Shown: positions 22,886 through 33,300 of the stretch, in pieces | Numbering within the stretch: position 1 is the stretch's first letter | How the letters are laid out: each line of letters begins with the position of its first letter | From: Sorghum bicolor | Taxonomy: Eukaryota; Streptophyta; Magnoliopsida; Poales; Poaceae | Assembly (NCBI RefSeq): GCF_000003195.3 | Contig: NC_012876.2 | Span: 64,970,407-65,034,406, forward strand | DNA length: 64,000 nt | Reading direction: 5' to 3' | The notes under the pieces: generated by a model | Told to the model about the DNA's origin: nothing | What the model saw: only the letters and a program-made list of their open reading frames with translations | The model's database searches: none | Program-made: the position numbers and the translations under genes

Positions 22886-25800
22886 TCTGTCCACACTCCA
22901 GAAGGCCAGGCTCTTCACCGGCGGGCTACCGGAACACATCCGCATTGACGTGGAGCTCCTGGAACCCCAAGACCTGCAACATGCCATGCGCCTGGCTCGG
23001 GCATACGAGCGCCGCAACGCCCCTCAACTCCTTGCACTGCCGGCGCCGCCCGCACGGCCAACGCGCCGAACTGCTGGCGTCCTGGCTGCCTTGCCTGCAC
23101 CAGCGGGCTCAAGCAGCGCGGGGGCGCAGACTTCATCAACTGCTGGCACAGCACGCCCCTTCAAGCGCCTCTCACCGGATGAGATGACAGAACGCCGCAA
23201 GATGGGGCTCTGTTACAACTGTGATGAACCCTATGTCCGGGGGCACAAGTGTGCTCGACTCTTCTGCTTGGAGGCGCAAGACTACATCGTGGAAGAGCCG
23301 GACGATGCCCCAGACGAACCAACAGCAGGGGCACAACCAGCACCCTTTGATCCAGAGACGCCCATGATTTCGTTAACGACGATCACGGGGATACGCGCTG
23401 AAGAAACCATGCAGCTGCGCGTCCGGTGCGGCGGCCACGAGTTTACAGCGCTGCTGGACTCCGGTTCAACCCACAATTTCATCAGTGGATCAGCAGCCAC
23501 CCGCGCCAACCTGCAGTTTCTGGACAGCGGCGGTGCCCATGTGGTGGTCGCCAATGGAGATCGCGTCGCTTGCCGTGGTCTCGCGCGCGCAGTTTCTCTC
23601 GACATTGGGGAGGAGCGCTTTGCCATCGACTGCTACTCTATCCCCCTGGAAGCATATGACATGGTGCTCGGCATCGCTTGGCTCCGTACTCTCGGCCCCA
23701 TCCTCTGGGATTTTGAGAGCCGCAGCATGGAGTTCCACCGTCACAGCCGCCGGGTGAGGTGGTCCGGCATCACTGCGTCATGTCCAGCCCCGCCCCTGGA
23801 TGGTCGGCTGCACGCCAGCGCCGTGGCCACTGCCAAGGGATCGGAGCCCGCCCTGCTGGAGCACCTCCTGGCATCATACGCCGACGTCTTTGCGCCGCCC
23901 ACAGGTCTGGCACCAGCTCGCTGGTGTGATCATCGGATCCACCTCAAGGTGGGCACGGATCCCATCGCCGTCCGACCCTACCGTTATCCCCAGCCGCAGA
24001 AGGATGAGCTGGAGCGCCAATGCGAGGAGATGCTACGCCAAGGCACCATCCGCGCCAGCACATCGCCCTTCTCCGCACCGGTCTTACTCGTCAAGAAGGC
24101 TGATAACTCATGGCGCTTTTGTGTCGATTATAGAGCTCTCAATGCAGCAACAGTCAAGGACAAGTTCCCGATACCCGTCGTCGAGGAGCTGCTGGATGAG
24201 CTCCATGGGGCTAAATTCTTCACGAAGCTTGATCTGCGCTCGGGTTACCATCAAGTTCGCGTGCACACGGATGACGTTCCCAAGACGGCGTTTCGCACTC
24301 ACCAGGGTCACTTCGAATTCTTGGTGATGCCTTTTGGTTTGTCTAATGCGCTTTCGACATTTCAAGCTCTTATGAATCTGGTGCTCAAGCCGTTCCTCCG
24401 CCGTTGTGTTTTGGTGTTCTTCGACGACATCCTAGTCTACAGTTCGTCCTGGACAGCGCACTTGATACATCTTCGCGCTGTCCTCAACGTACTGCGGGGC
24501 CACCATCTACACCTGAAGCAGTCCAAGTGCTCCTTCGCAACGGCTTCCGTACAGTACCTCGGCCACATCATCTCACACGCAGGTGTGGCCATGGACGACT
24601 CCAAGGTGGCAGCGGTCCAATCATGGCTGCAGCCGTGTTCTGCGCGCGGCCTTCGCGGTTTCCTCGGCCTTGCCGGCTACTATCGGCGCTTCATCAAGGA
24701 CTACGGCACCATCGCCGCGCCCTTGACCAGCCTGCTTCGGAAGGACTCGTTCCAATGGTTGGCTGCCGCGGACGCTGCGTTTGCTGCTCTGAAGACAGCA
24801 CTGTCAGCAGCACCCGTTCTCCACCTCCCCGACTTCGACCGTGACTTCTTCGTCGACTGCGACGCCTCGGGGTCTGGTTTCGGGGCTGTACTACATCAAG
24901 GTGACGGCCTGATCGCGTTCTTCAGCCGGCCGTTCGCAGCGCGTCACCTCAAAGTCGCCGCTTATGAACGGGAACTCATTGGTCTGGTACAAGCCGTTCG
25001 CCATTGGCGACCCTACCTTTGGGGCCGCTCCTTCGTCGTCCGCACCGACCACTACGCCTTGAAGTTCCTGCTCGATCAACGCCTGTCTACGATACCCCAG
25101 CATCACTGGATCAGTAAGTTAATGGGCTATGATTTCAGGGTGGAATTCAGACCAGGGCGCTTCAATGTGGTGGCCGATGCTCTCTCTAGGCGTGATGGTG
25201 ATGCACCGCTGCTGGTCGGGCTGCAGCCCCCGGAGCAGGTCTTGGCCGTCATCTCTGCTCCCACGTTCCACCTCTTCGAGGAGCTGCGGCGCGAGTTGCA
25301 GGACACGGAGGAGTTGCGCGTGCTGCGTGACGCCATCGCTGCAGGCGACCGCGGCGCTGATTGGACTGTGCAAGATGGCCTCATTCTCTGCAAAGGGCGT
25401 GTCTATGTCCCTGCGGTGTCCACAGTGCTCGATGCTGTGCTGCAGCTAGCCCATACAGGGGCGCATGAAGGTATCCAGAAGACGCTGCAGCGCCTTCGGA
25501 CTGAGTTCGCCATCGACCATGATCGCCGCGTCGTCCACGACTACGTTCGCGCCTGCGCAACTTGTCAGCGCAACAAGATAGAGGCCTTGCATCCAGCCGG
25601 CCTGCTACAGCCACTGCCGGTGCCATCTCGCGTTTGGGCTGATATTTCCATGGATTTCATCGAGGCGCTTCCCAAAGTTCATGGCAAGAGCGTCATCCTT
25701 ACTGTGGTCGACCGATTCTCCAAGTTTGCTCATTTCATTCCTCTGGGTCACCCGTATACGGCGTCTTCCGTCGCTCGTGCTTTCTTCCAGGACATCGTTT

Positions 25801-26741
25801 GTCTCCATGGGTTTCCCGATTCCATAGTCAGTGATCGAGATCCGGTGTTCACCGGTCATGTGTGGCGGGATCTCTTTCGTCAGGCGGGTGTCCAACTTCG
25901 CATGAGCACAGCTTTCCACCCTCAAACTGATGGTCAATCGGAGGCAGTAAACAAGACCATCGGCATGTACCTCCGTTGCCTAACTGGAGATCGTCCACGA
26001 GATTGGCTTGATTGGCTACCTTGGGCTGAGTACTGCTATAACACAGCCTATCATTCAGCGTTGCGCACCTCCCCGTTCACGGTGGTCTATGGTCGGCCTC
26101 CTCCAGAGCTGCTGCCTTATGCTTCAGGGAGTGCACGGACTGATGTGGTGGACTCCCTGATGTCCAGCCGGGATGAATTTCTCTCCGAGGTGCGTGATCG
26201 CCTTTTGCAGGCTCAGGAGCACGCACGCCGTTTCTATGACGCCAAGCATCGGCCCCTGGAATTTGCAGTAGGTGATTGGGTACTTCTCCGGCTACTTCGT
26301 CACCATCAGTCGTTGGTTTCAGGCAGCAAAGGCAAACTGGGACCTAAATATGCTGGGCCCTTTCTAGTTCTGGAGCGCCTAGGGGAGGTGGCCTATCGTT
26401 TGCAGCTTCCAGAGGGTGCCCGGATACATGATGTCTTTCACGTAGGGGTCCTGAAGCCATTTCGGGGCGAACCACCTTCAGCGGATCCCGTCCTGCCTCC
26501 TCTTCGTCACGGGCGTCCGCTGCTACAGCCAGCTAAGGTGCTGCGTTCTCGGCTCAACAGGGGCGTATGGCAGGTTCTTGTTCAGTGGGATGGCCTACCC
26601 TCCTCCGATGCAACTTGGGAGCCAGTTCCAGAGTTTCGCACAGCTTACCCTGAGTTTCAGCTCGAGGACGAGCTGTTTCCGAAGGACGGGAGAGATGTTA
26701 TGGTTGGTAATGTCTACAAAAGGAAACCCACAGGTGGCTGA
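22746..26741 (+). CDS. pol: Gag C-terminus plus Pol polyprotein of the Reina-type element
   Basis: A long uninterrupted frame (1331 codons from its first ATG, which is not a natural start). In order: the end of gag with a CCHC knuckle (CYNCDEPYVRGHKC, about residue 156); aspartic protease (LLDSGSTHNF, about 236); reverse transcriptase (YRALNAATVKDKFPIP about 462, catalytic FFDDILVYS about 558); RNase H (FVDCDASGSGFGAVLHQ about 702); integrase zinc finger (HTGAHEGIQ...CATCQRNK, about 905-945) and DDE core (MDFIEAL, SDRDPVF, GQSEAVN); and a C-terminal chromodomain (VLVQWDGLPSSDATWEPV). All catalytic residues I can check are present. The last 14 codons and the stop lie within the 3' LTR. Confidence 0.93.
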   Translation: MSHNSGTSCWRQTINTNHLADLARLPFGGSVDAYMEAFQARAAHAGDLSTLQKARLFTGGLPEHIRIDVELLEPQDLQHAMRLARAYERRNAPQLLALPAPPARPTRRTAGVLAALPAPAGSSSAGAQTSSTAGTARPFKRLSPDEMTERRKMGLCYNCDEPYVRGHKCARLFCLEAQDYIVEEPDDAPDEPTAGAQPAPFDPETPMISLTTITGIRAEETMQLRVRCGGHEFTALLDSGSTHNFISGSAATRANLQFLDSGGAHVVVANGDRVACRGLARAVSLDIGEERFAIDCYSIPLEAYDMVLGIAWLRTLGPILWDFESRSMEFHRHSRRVRWSGITASCPAPPLDGRLHASAVATAKGSEPALLEHLLASYADVFAPPTGLAPARWCDHRIHLKVGTDPIAVRPYRYPQPQKDELERQCEEMLRQGTIRASTSPFSAPVLLVKKADNSWRFCVDYRALNAATVKDKFPIPVVEELLDELHGAKFFTKLDLRSGYHQVRVHTDDVPKTAFRTHQGHFEFLVMPFGLSNALSTFQALMNLVLKPFLRRCVLVFFDDILVYSSSWTAHLIHLRAVLNVLRGHHLHLKQSKCSFATASVQYLGHIISHAGVAMDDSKVAAVQSWLQPCSARGLRGFLGLAGYYRRFIKDYGTIAAPLTSLLRKDSFQWLAAADAAFAALKTALSAAPVLHLPDFDRDFFVDCDASGSGFGAVLHQGDGLIAFFSRPFAARHLKVAAYERELIGLVQAVRHWRPYLWGRSFVVRTDHYALKFLLDQRLSTIPQHHWISKLMGYDFRVEFRPGRFNVVADALSRRDGDAPLLVGLQPPEQVLAVISAPTFHLFEELRRELQDTEELRVLRDAIAAGDRGADWTVQDGLILCKGRVYVPAVSTVLDAVLQLAHTGAHEGIQKTLQRLRTEFAIDHDRRVVHDYVRACATCQRNKIEALHPAGLLQPLPVPSRVWADISMDFIEALPKVHGKSVILTVVDRFSKFAHFIPLGHPYTASSVARAFFQDIVCLHGFPDSIVSDRDPVFTGHVWRDLFRQAGVQLRMSTAFHPQTDGQSEAVNKTIGMYLRCLTGDRPRDWLDWLPWAEYCYNTAYHSALRTSPFTVVYGRPPPELLPYASGSARTDVVDSLMSSRDEFLSEVRDRLLQAQEHARRFYDAKHRPLEFAVGDWVLLRLLRHHQSLVSGSKGKLGPKYAGPFLVLERLGEVAYRLQLPEGARIHDVFHVGVLKPFRGEPPSADPVLPPLRHGRPLLQPAKVLRSRLNRGVWQVLVQWDGLPSSDATWEPVPEFRTAYPEFQLEDELFPKDGRDVMVGNVYKRKPTGG

Positions 26742-27098
26742 TTGGGTTTAGGAAAGGACTAGGCAGCCGTCAGGCTTGTTTCAGCCAGCATGGCTATCAT
26801 AGGAGGTTAAGTAGGAAAGATAGTTATTATTAGTTAAAAGATCTACTAGGTGGATCTGTAGAAGAGTTTCTATCCGTGTTGAGTCAGGAGTCTGTAACCT
26901 GGACTATAAAAGTCCTTTTACGTTAATGAGAAGAACCAGCCTGGGATTGTGTCACCTTGACACCCTTGGGCGCCCAGCGTCCCTCTCCTGTGCCCTAATT
27001 CCAGAACACGACGGCTCCCAGCCGCCGCCAACGTTCTCGCTCCAATCCTCTCTACTCCCCACCCTACAATCTACGCAGCAAGGCTAGAAGACATACCA
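26696..27098 (+). repeat. 3' LTR of the Reina-type element
   Basis: 403 bp, preceded by a purine-rich tract (GAAGGACGGGAGAGA, polypurine tract). It contains the pol stop codon at 26739-26741 and the 35-bp segment missing from the 5' LTR. Confidence 0.92.
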
Positions 27099-27141
27099 GA
27101 TTCCAATTTCAAATGCAGCTTATGATAGAACTTTTCTTACC

Positions 27142-27290
27142 TGGATAGTAGCTTTCAAACCATAAGCTATGACAACAACAATGATATTTGCATTTGCAGC
27201 CCATTTAAGATTCCAGGCAGGATGCCCTCCAAGGATTTTGAATTGTATTCCAAAGGTGCTCACCCAGATAAAACAACAAAAGGCCCTGTG
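27142..27290 (-). pseudogene. Unidentified exon-like segment in the Helitron (membrane-like peptide)
   Basis: An acceptor (CACACAG) and a donor (CAG|GTAAGA) bound a frame reading AFCCFIWVSTFGIQFKILGG, then HPAWNLKWAANANIIVVVIA and YGLKATIQ. The last part is hydrophobic, like a membrane segment. I do not recognise the parent gene. It lies 40 bp beyond the Reina 3' LTR. Confidence 0.4.
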
Positions 27291-27725
27291 TGCACAATAA
27301 ACTGAAATCCCATTAGAACAAATCATGTCTACCAATTATATTTTCCCTTCCCCTAAAAAATATATTTTCCTAAAAGATGCATTGTTGCCTTGCAGCAACC
27401 TTGGTACATGCTAGATTTAAAATACCTTATTTAGAGTAGATCTGAACACATAAAGGTAAGAATTTGGAGCAACATGGTTGAGCTATGGTGAGCTGTAAAT
27501 ACGTGTCCTTGGGCTATTAGGTCGTCTCGGCCTGCCAAATGCACTGACCTCGGAAATAATGGCCTAAAAAAGAAGGAAATTAGACAGTGAATTGTTATGA
27601 TTCAGTAAACAAAACAATGCAAAGATAGATTTTTGGAGTAGAATCCCTTGGCACACATATTTAGTTTGTGGTCTGGAACTAATAAGGAAACAAAATGCCA
27701 CAAGTTGAGACAGAATTTCACTAAC

Positions 27726-27804
27726 CACATGAGAACCATCACCGGTGAAAGATCCACTGTCACGGTACCGGACCTTCACTTCATTCCAGTTATAGAAAAA
27801 ATAT
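27726..27804 (-). pseudogene. Captured exon resembling pectin acetylesterase
   Basis: The minus-strand frame reads FYNWNEVKVRYRDSGSFTGD and then GSHV before a GTG|GTTAGT donor. Pectin acetylesterases carry a conserved NWNxVKxRYCDGxSFxGD segment. Here YCDGG is changed to YRDSG, so the copy is decayed. It is short, but the match to this family motif is distinctive. Confidence 0.55.
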
Positions 27805-28085
27805 AATAACGATGACACTATAGGGAGTAAGCGGTGAGTTTTTATTACCTATTAATTATTCAAGTTTGCTCTAGCATCATTAGGTAATCTAAATATGAAA
27901 AATTGTATTCTTTAGGGCCTAATCCCTGCAATGAAACAAAATTGAAAGTTGGAAGCAGAAAGTTTCGAGTGATGTATGGGGAGATAGAAATTAGCATGTG
28001 GATGATCCTTTACTTTGTGTTGCTGCAGTATGAGGTAAGACATAAGGCACCTAATATGCTACCAAAGTAAACAGCTACAACCGAC

Positions 28086-28326
28086 CTGCAAGCTTTACAG
28101 TCTAATAGCCCAATGCCAAGCTCTTCTCCCTGTCAAAAGAAAAAAAATACCTTAACCATAACAATTTAGCTTTCCAGCATTTCAGTAAGCTTCAGAGTTC
28201 AGATTGATGCCACACACACCTGATATGTCTTAAGATTATTTATAGCCTTTGCAGCCAACGAATAGACACCTAATGAGTGTTCAAAGCGTGTGTGAACCGC
28301 TCCAGGATAGACGAGATATGTAAGAC
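28086..28326 (-). pseudogene. Captured exons of a SAMHD1-type HD-domain protein
   Basis: Exon one (28326-28220, acceptor TTTTCAG, donor CAG|GTGTGT) encodes [20 protein letters not shown] and [15 protein letters not shown]. Exon two (28129-28086, acceptor GACAG) encodes GEELGIGLLDCKACR in the correct phase. The first matches the start of the HD domain of plant SAMHD1-like dNTP triphosphohydrolases, including the metal-binding His-Arg of HTRFEHS. The second covers the place where the LAGLLHD segment should follow, but it has diverged and stops short of the catalytic HD pair. The N-terminal exons and the rest are absent, so this is a fragment. Confidence 0.7.
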
Positions 28327-28969
28327 CTGAAAACCATGAAAAAAATATGATATTACAACATCAAACACAGTTGACAGTATAAAGTCCACCTCAATTGGAT
28401 TTTACAAATAAAAGTAAGCATTCTCATAAGTTATTTTGAAAAGAGTACAGTGTTGCATAAATGTAAACAGTTAACTAAGTGAATTGAGAACTGACACACG
28501 GCTATCTATTTCAATCAATGCTTAAGGAACAAAACATGAATCTTGAACATATAACCCTCATCAGTTTTGTCTGTTTAATTTTGTTCATAAAAAAGTTGTT
28601 GTCTGCCAGAATGACAAATACATTTTAACTGGAATGCCAAACAACAAAAAACAAGCAATGGAACTCCAGCGAATCAATATAATCTACAGCATATTATCTA
28701 AACTTTGCCTGGACACACTAATCATTATTCAATATTGCATATTATTTAAATCTGCGAATCTGTTTGAAATATCTATTTGTTGACATATTATTTTGTTGGA
28801 TGTTGCTTCAGATGCTACTTCAATCAAAGTGGTGACAGAGATAATATTGAGAGGAGGCAATGTGTGAGGTAGCCTGGGGGCTAGGACATAGATTCTTACT
28901 GAAAATCAGAAAAGCAGTTCACTGGCAATGTGTGATTTTTCTGCAGTGGAATTCCCGGACTTATATATG

Positions 28970-29756
28970 TGTTGGGAAAATGCTCTCCGCGCTTCCCAGC
29001 AATACGGTGGATCGAGAACCTTCTCACACGGTGCCGTGAGAGGTTTGAGCGCTAACAGACAGTGAACTCAACAGTAGGTGAATACAGTGAATGCGTTCTC
29101 TCTGTCTATTAATGACGGCATCGCGCCCTTTATATAGGGCTCAGAAACCGACCCAATGACGTTTACAAAAATGCCCCGTGACGGTGGGGGAATATCCCAG
29201 CATATTCTCCTATTGCGGTCTACTGACTCTAAGCCACTTGTGTAATTTCACCTCACGATCTCCACGCGTGTCTCCTGTCTAGGGCTTCAGCAGATCGGAG
29301 ACGCAGATCCTCCGCCTGATCGCGGATCCTTCGACACTTCAAGCGTCGGAGGTTCTTCGGCTCGGGCGCGTCGGAGGTTCCTCGGTTTAGACGCCGTGGA
29401 GGTTCTCCGGGCCGCTTGGTCGCCGATCCTTCGACGCTTCTTCGTCGGAGGTCCCTTGTCCCGGACGCGTCGGAGGTTCTTTGCCTCCGGCGCGTCCTTA
29501 GCCATCCTCAGACTTGGGAGGGTTGGAGGTTCCTCCTTCCTCTGCTTGTTGGCCTCCGACGATGTCAGTCCCTGCACACACTTAGCAAGACAAGTCGAGT
29601 CATCAACGCCAGTCTCTTTCTAGGGTCCTCCACGCGCATTCCCACGGAGGTTTCCTTGGCGAAGGATATCCTCCGACCCTTCGGGAGTCGGAGGTTCCTC
29701 GGGCAAAGGGTATCCTCAGACGCTACCAGGGGGAAGGATGCGGCCATTCCCCAACA
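28970..29756 (-). repeat. 3' LTR (minus orientation) of the Retand-type element
   Basis: 787 bp. It contains a TATA-like GCCCTATATAAAGGGCG on the minus strand (29129-29136) and a cluster of CGTCGGAGGTTC-like motifs at 29330-29480. It differs from the other LTR by CGCGC/CGCAC near 28988 and by an extra CT near 29100. Confidence 0.92.
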
Positions 29757-29772
29757 GTTCCCCCCTTTTTGG
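29757..29772 (-). other. Polypurine tract of the Retand-type element
   Basis: On the minus strand CCAAAAAGGGGGGAAC lies directly against the 3' LTR, as expected for the plus-strand primer of reverse transcription. Confidence 0.75.
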
Positions 29773-29982
29773 GCTAATGGCACTCCTGCGGTCCATGTGC
29801 TCAAAAACATGTCGCGCTGCGGAGGCTGCGAGCATGGTTGTTGCCTTCCCCCCTGGTGCGCAGGATGTGGTTGTTAGCTGTGCTGTAAAATTGTTTATTG
29901 TACTTAGACAAAATTTTGTTTCTCAGCACCTTCTTCTCACTGTTGTTCTGATATCCTTCGTGTGTTCGATTGCGTAGGATGT

Positions 29983-30105
29983 TATAGCCGTTGGAGTTAA
30001 CCGTTGGTAATGGGGAATTGCAACGGTCAGGCCGATTCCTACGCTTATAGCCGTTGGTCGTGGGGAATCGCAACGGTCGTGTTGCCGCAGGCCCCCCCTA
30101 TAAAA
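29983..30105 (+). promoter_or_regulatory. Putative promoter of the antisense gene, with tandem repeat and TATA box
   Basis: An imperfect direct repeat (ATAGCCGTTGG followed by TGGGGAATYGCAACGGTC) occurs at 29983-30028 and 30046-30078. It is followed by a strong TATA box, TATAAAA at 30099-30105, in a C/G-rich context (CCCCCCCTATAAAAGGGGG). The TATA box lies about 250 bp upstream of the antisense gene's first in-frame ATG and points along the plus strand, opposite to gag-pol. Confidence 0.6.
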
Positions 30106-30351
30106 GGGGGTGGGGGAGGAGCTCTTGGCTATCACCCCTGCTGCCTGCTGTTTGCATACATTCCTTTGCCACATCTCACTCTCTGAGCTGCTCGCGTGCG
30201 CTTTTGCTGATTTTAGTTCATAAGTGTGGTCGGAGGATCTAAGGTGGCTCATCTTCCTCCACCGCGTCCTTCGAGGTCAGATTTTTTTGGTCCTTTGCGT
30301 AATTTACTTAGTGTGAGGTCCGGAGGTTGGCTGCGGAGGTTTGAGGAGTGG

Positions 30352-33300
30352 ATGCTTGAGGTGGCAGCAGCTCAAGATCTGGAGGAGACGTTGTCTGACG
30401 TTGAAGCTTCAGTTGGGGATCTGATCAGTGCGAAGGAATTTGAGGGGATGGCTGCGATCACTTTTGAGTTTGGTGAGTCTACTGTAAGGACGGAGGACAT
30501 TGCTGATATGGTTTTGGCTAGGTTTTTCAAGGAGGGTCGTGCGAAGGCTCCTCCTGCGGGTCAGACGGTACCTGTGCCTGAGGAGGGATATGCGGTTGTA
30601 TTCAGGGACTTTTTTACCTGCGGACTTCGGATGCCTCCGTACCATTTTCTTCGCGAGGTGATGGAGAGTTTCAACGTTGAGCTGCAGCATTTCAGCCCCA
30701 ATGGGATACTGACCCTTAGCAAATTTTCCTGGGCGTGTGAATCCTACGGAGCCATGCCCCATATTGACACTTTCTGCTCGTATTTCGAACTTCAGCGCCA
30801 GCCTAAGAAGGTGAAGGATGTCGAAGGTGTTGAGTGCATTGCGCAGTTTGGAAGCTGCGCGTTCATGCCGCGCCGCACAATGCCTGGGCCAAGGTGCGGG
30901 ATCTCCTACTGCCAAAAGGGCAAGTGGGAGAAGGATTGGATGAGAGCCTGGTTCTACGTGAAGACCCCCGCTGCGTCGAGGACTTTGGATGACGGTAGCG
31001 TTGATAAGGTTTATCCTTACGCATCCTTGATGAAGGAGTTGAAGCCTATTTCGAAGGTTGATCCTTCGAAGCCGGTGTCGGAGGAACAGCTTGAGGCGCG
31101 ATTGGCTTGCGACAAGGCCTTTGCGCAGGCTTGCCGATACTCCGGAGGTCGGGACCTGGTCGAGGAGATGGTTGCAGCCGACTACTGGCCCCTTGGCCGT
31201 AGGACTGACGAGTTCACCATTGAAATGGTGCAAGTACCAGTCTTTGGTCCTCCGGAGGGGTTGCCGTTTCCTCGATTTGGCGCGGGTTTGCCTGAGGATG
31301 AGACGCAGGAATCTTTCCTTGACCGCGTGGAGGTTTCTGCTCGAAGGATCGTTGGAAAGATCTCAGAGAAGGAATACCTCCAGCGGAAGTCCGCACTTGG
31401 GACTATGCCGCGTTTCAATCGCGTTTTTGAAGAGTTGGGGGTCGAGTATGAGGATTATGTCGTTCCTCCGGAGGTTCTTCTTGGTTTGGAGAAGAAGAAG
31501 GATTCCTCCAAGGCTGTTGCTGCGGCGGAGGCTAAGAAGAGGAAGGGTGGTGGTGCTGTCAAGCAGCTGGCGAAGAAGCGAAGGGCGGAGGTTGTGCTGG
31601 AGACTCCTGTGGAGTCTTCCTCCGCCCGCTCTTCTGCTGCCGAGTCAAACTCGGTGGCTTCTGCTCCTGCGGAGGCCGCTCCTGCTGGTGGAGCCCCTGG
31701 GGTTGAAGCCTCGCGTGCGGTCTCTTCTGTGCGAGCGCCTTTCGCGTCCCTTCTTGGGGAGGAGTCTTCCGACGCGGAGGCCCCTGAGGCGAGTCCTGCG
31801 CGGGAGGCAAATCCTGCAGTAGATGAGGGTCCTGCGCGTGGGGCTTCAGTTGGCGGAGGGTCTCCGCTAAAGGATGTGCGGGATGAATCCAGTGACGAAG
31901 CAGAGTCCGTCTCTGTTCGGAGGATTAAGAGGGCGGAGGATCTCCCGCGTCCGGCTGGAGATGGTATAAACTCGTTGTACATGGGTAAAATTTTTGTTGA
32001 TTCTTGTTTTTCTTTATATAATTTTTTATTGACTTGGTCTCATGTTATTTATATATCTTTCAGAGGATGTTTTTGCTGGGTTGGCTACCGCGGAGGAATT
32101 GGCCAAAGGCGCCAGCGTTGCGCAGGAAGGACTTGCTGTTCCTCCGCGGCGTGAGCCTGCGACTTCTGCGTTAGCAAGTAGGCCTTCGCCTGCTGATGTT
32201 CTTGGTCCCGGTGAGTTTCTTCTTTTTTGTTCAACACATTGGTTTGTTTTTTTGGTTTTTTATTCTAAGGTTTGTTTTGGTTTTGTGCAGGTGCTTCTGA
32301 TCCTTCGATCACAGGTTGGACTGATGCCTTGCGCGAAGTTCATTCCTTGGTCGGAGGTTCGTTTTTTTGGCCTCCGCCAACTGGTTTTGGGTCCTTACGA
32401 TTTTTTTTCCTTACTTGTTTCTGCTTTACAGATCGTTTCCGTCAGAAGCTCCGTAGCATGGACTTTGACACGCTACTCCGCGTGCAATTTGAGCACCATA
32501 GCCTTGTACGTTTACGATGTGTTATATCTTCCTTCGCAGTTTTTCGCTCGGAGGTTTGTTGTAACTTTTTATTTTTGAGCAGGGTCATCACATTGCTGCC
32601 GCCTTGGAGGAGCGTTGCTCCCGGGAGGTTATCTGCCGTGATGAGGCGATTGGTGCTCTAAAGAAGGAGAACGAGACCTTGGAAGCTGAGAAGGCTCGCC
32701 TGTCGGAGGAGGTTAGGGGGTTTTCCTCCGTCCGGCGAGAGATTGATTCCCTGAAGAAGGAGAGGGATGATTACAAGGCTGGGTCGGAGGTTCTAAAGAA
32801 GGAAAAAGAAGATGCTGAAGCTTCAGCGGCTGTCCTTCGCACGAGTGTCGCCGAGGCGGAGGCGGCTAGGGATTTGGCCATGCAGCGAGTCGAGAAGGCG
32901 GAGGACATTGCTGAACGCCTTCGCAAGGAGCTTGATGCTGAGCGGTTGTCTGCGGCTGAGTTGCAGACGCGCATGCAGAAGGCGGAAGCGGAGGCTGCAA
33001 CTATTGTTGGGCTCTATGCTGACTCGCTTGCGAAGTTCGGGGGAAGTACCTCTGCTCCTCCGCCCGGTGGCGACGTTGGGGCTGCCCTCGCATGGCTGAA
33101 GTCTCATATCCGCAAGCTCCCTGACTTTGTCGGGGGTGCTGTTGATTTTGGGGCTTTGGCCGCGGTTAGCTCCTTCGCTAGGCTTTTGCGCCGCGAAGGT
33201 TGCTCTCATGCAGAGGGAGTTGCCAAGGAGGAATTTGCTGCGGCGGGGGACGTTGGCGAAGGCACCTCCAGTCTGCGCAAATCTATCCGGAACTTTATCA

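Larger units (their letters stand above)
21625..27098 (+). mobile_element. Reina-type chromovirus (Ty3/Gypsy LTR retrotransposon)
   Basis: A 5.47-kb element bounded by LTRs that start TGTTATGG and end ACATACCA. The 5-bp target duplication is GATTC (21620-21624 and 27099-27103). The order is LTR, primer site, gag, protease, RT, RNase H, integrase, chromodomain, LTR. Short LTRs (368 and 403 bp), small size and a C-terminal chromodomain point to the Reina clade. The LTRs differ by one 35-bp indel and very few substitutions, so insertion was recent. It sits inside the Helitron. Confidence 0.92.

Noticed and set aside
28634..28675. A ~35-bp string (ATGCCAAACAACAAAAAACA...) shared with 52962-53000
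   Set aside because: It is an exact short duplication inside the Helitron sequence on both sides of the Retand insertion, but it is not at the insertion borders. It is too short and A-rich to assign a mechanism.
29287..29577. A 96-codon minus-strand frame repeated identically at 52132-52422
   Set aside because: Both lie in the two LTRs of one element; the identity reflects the LTR pair and not two genes.
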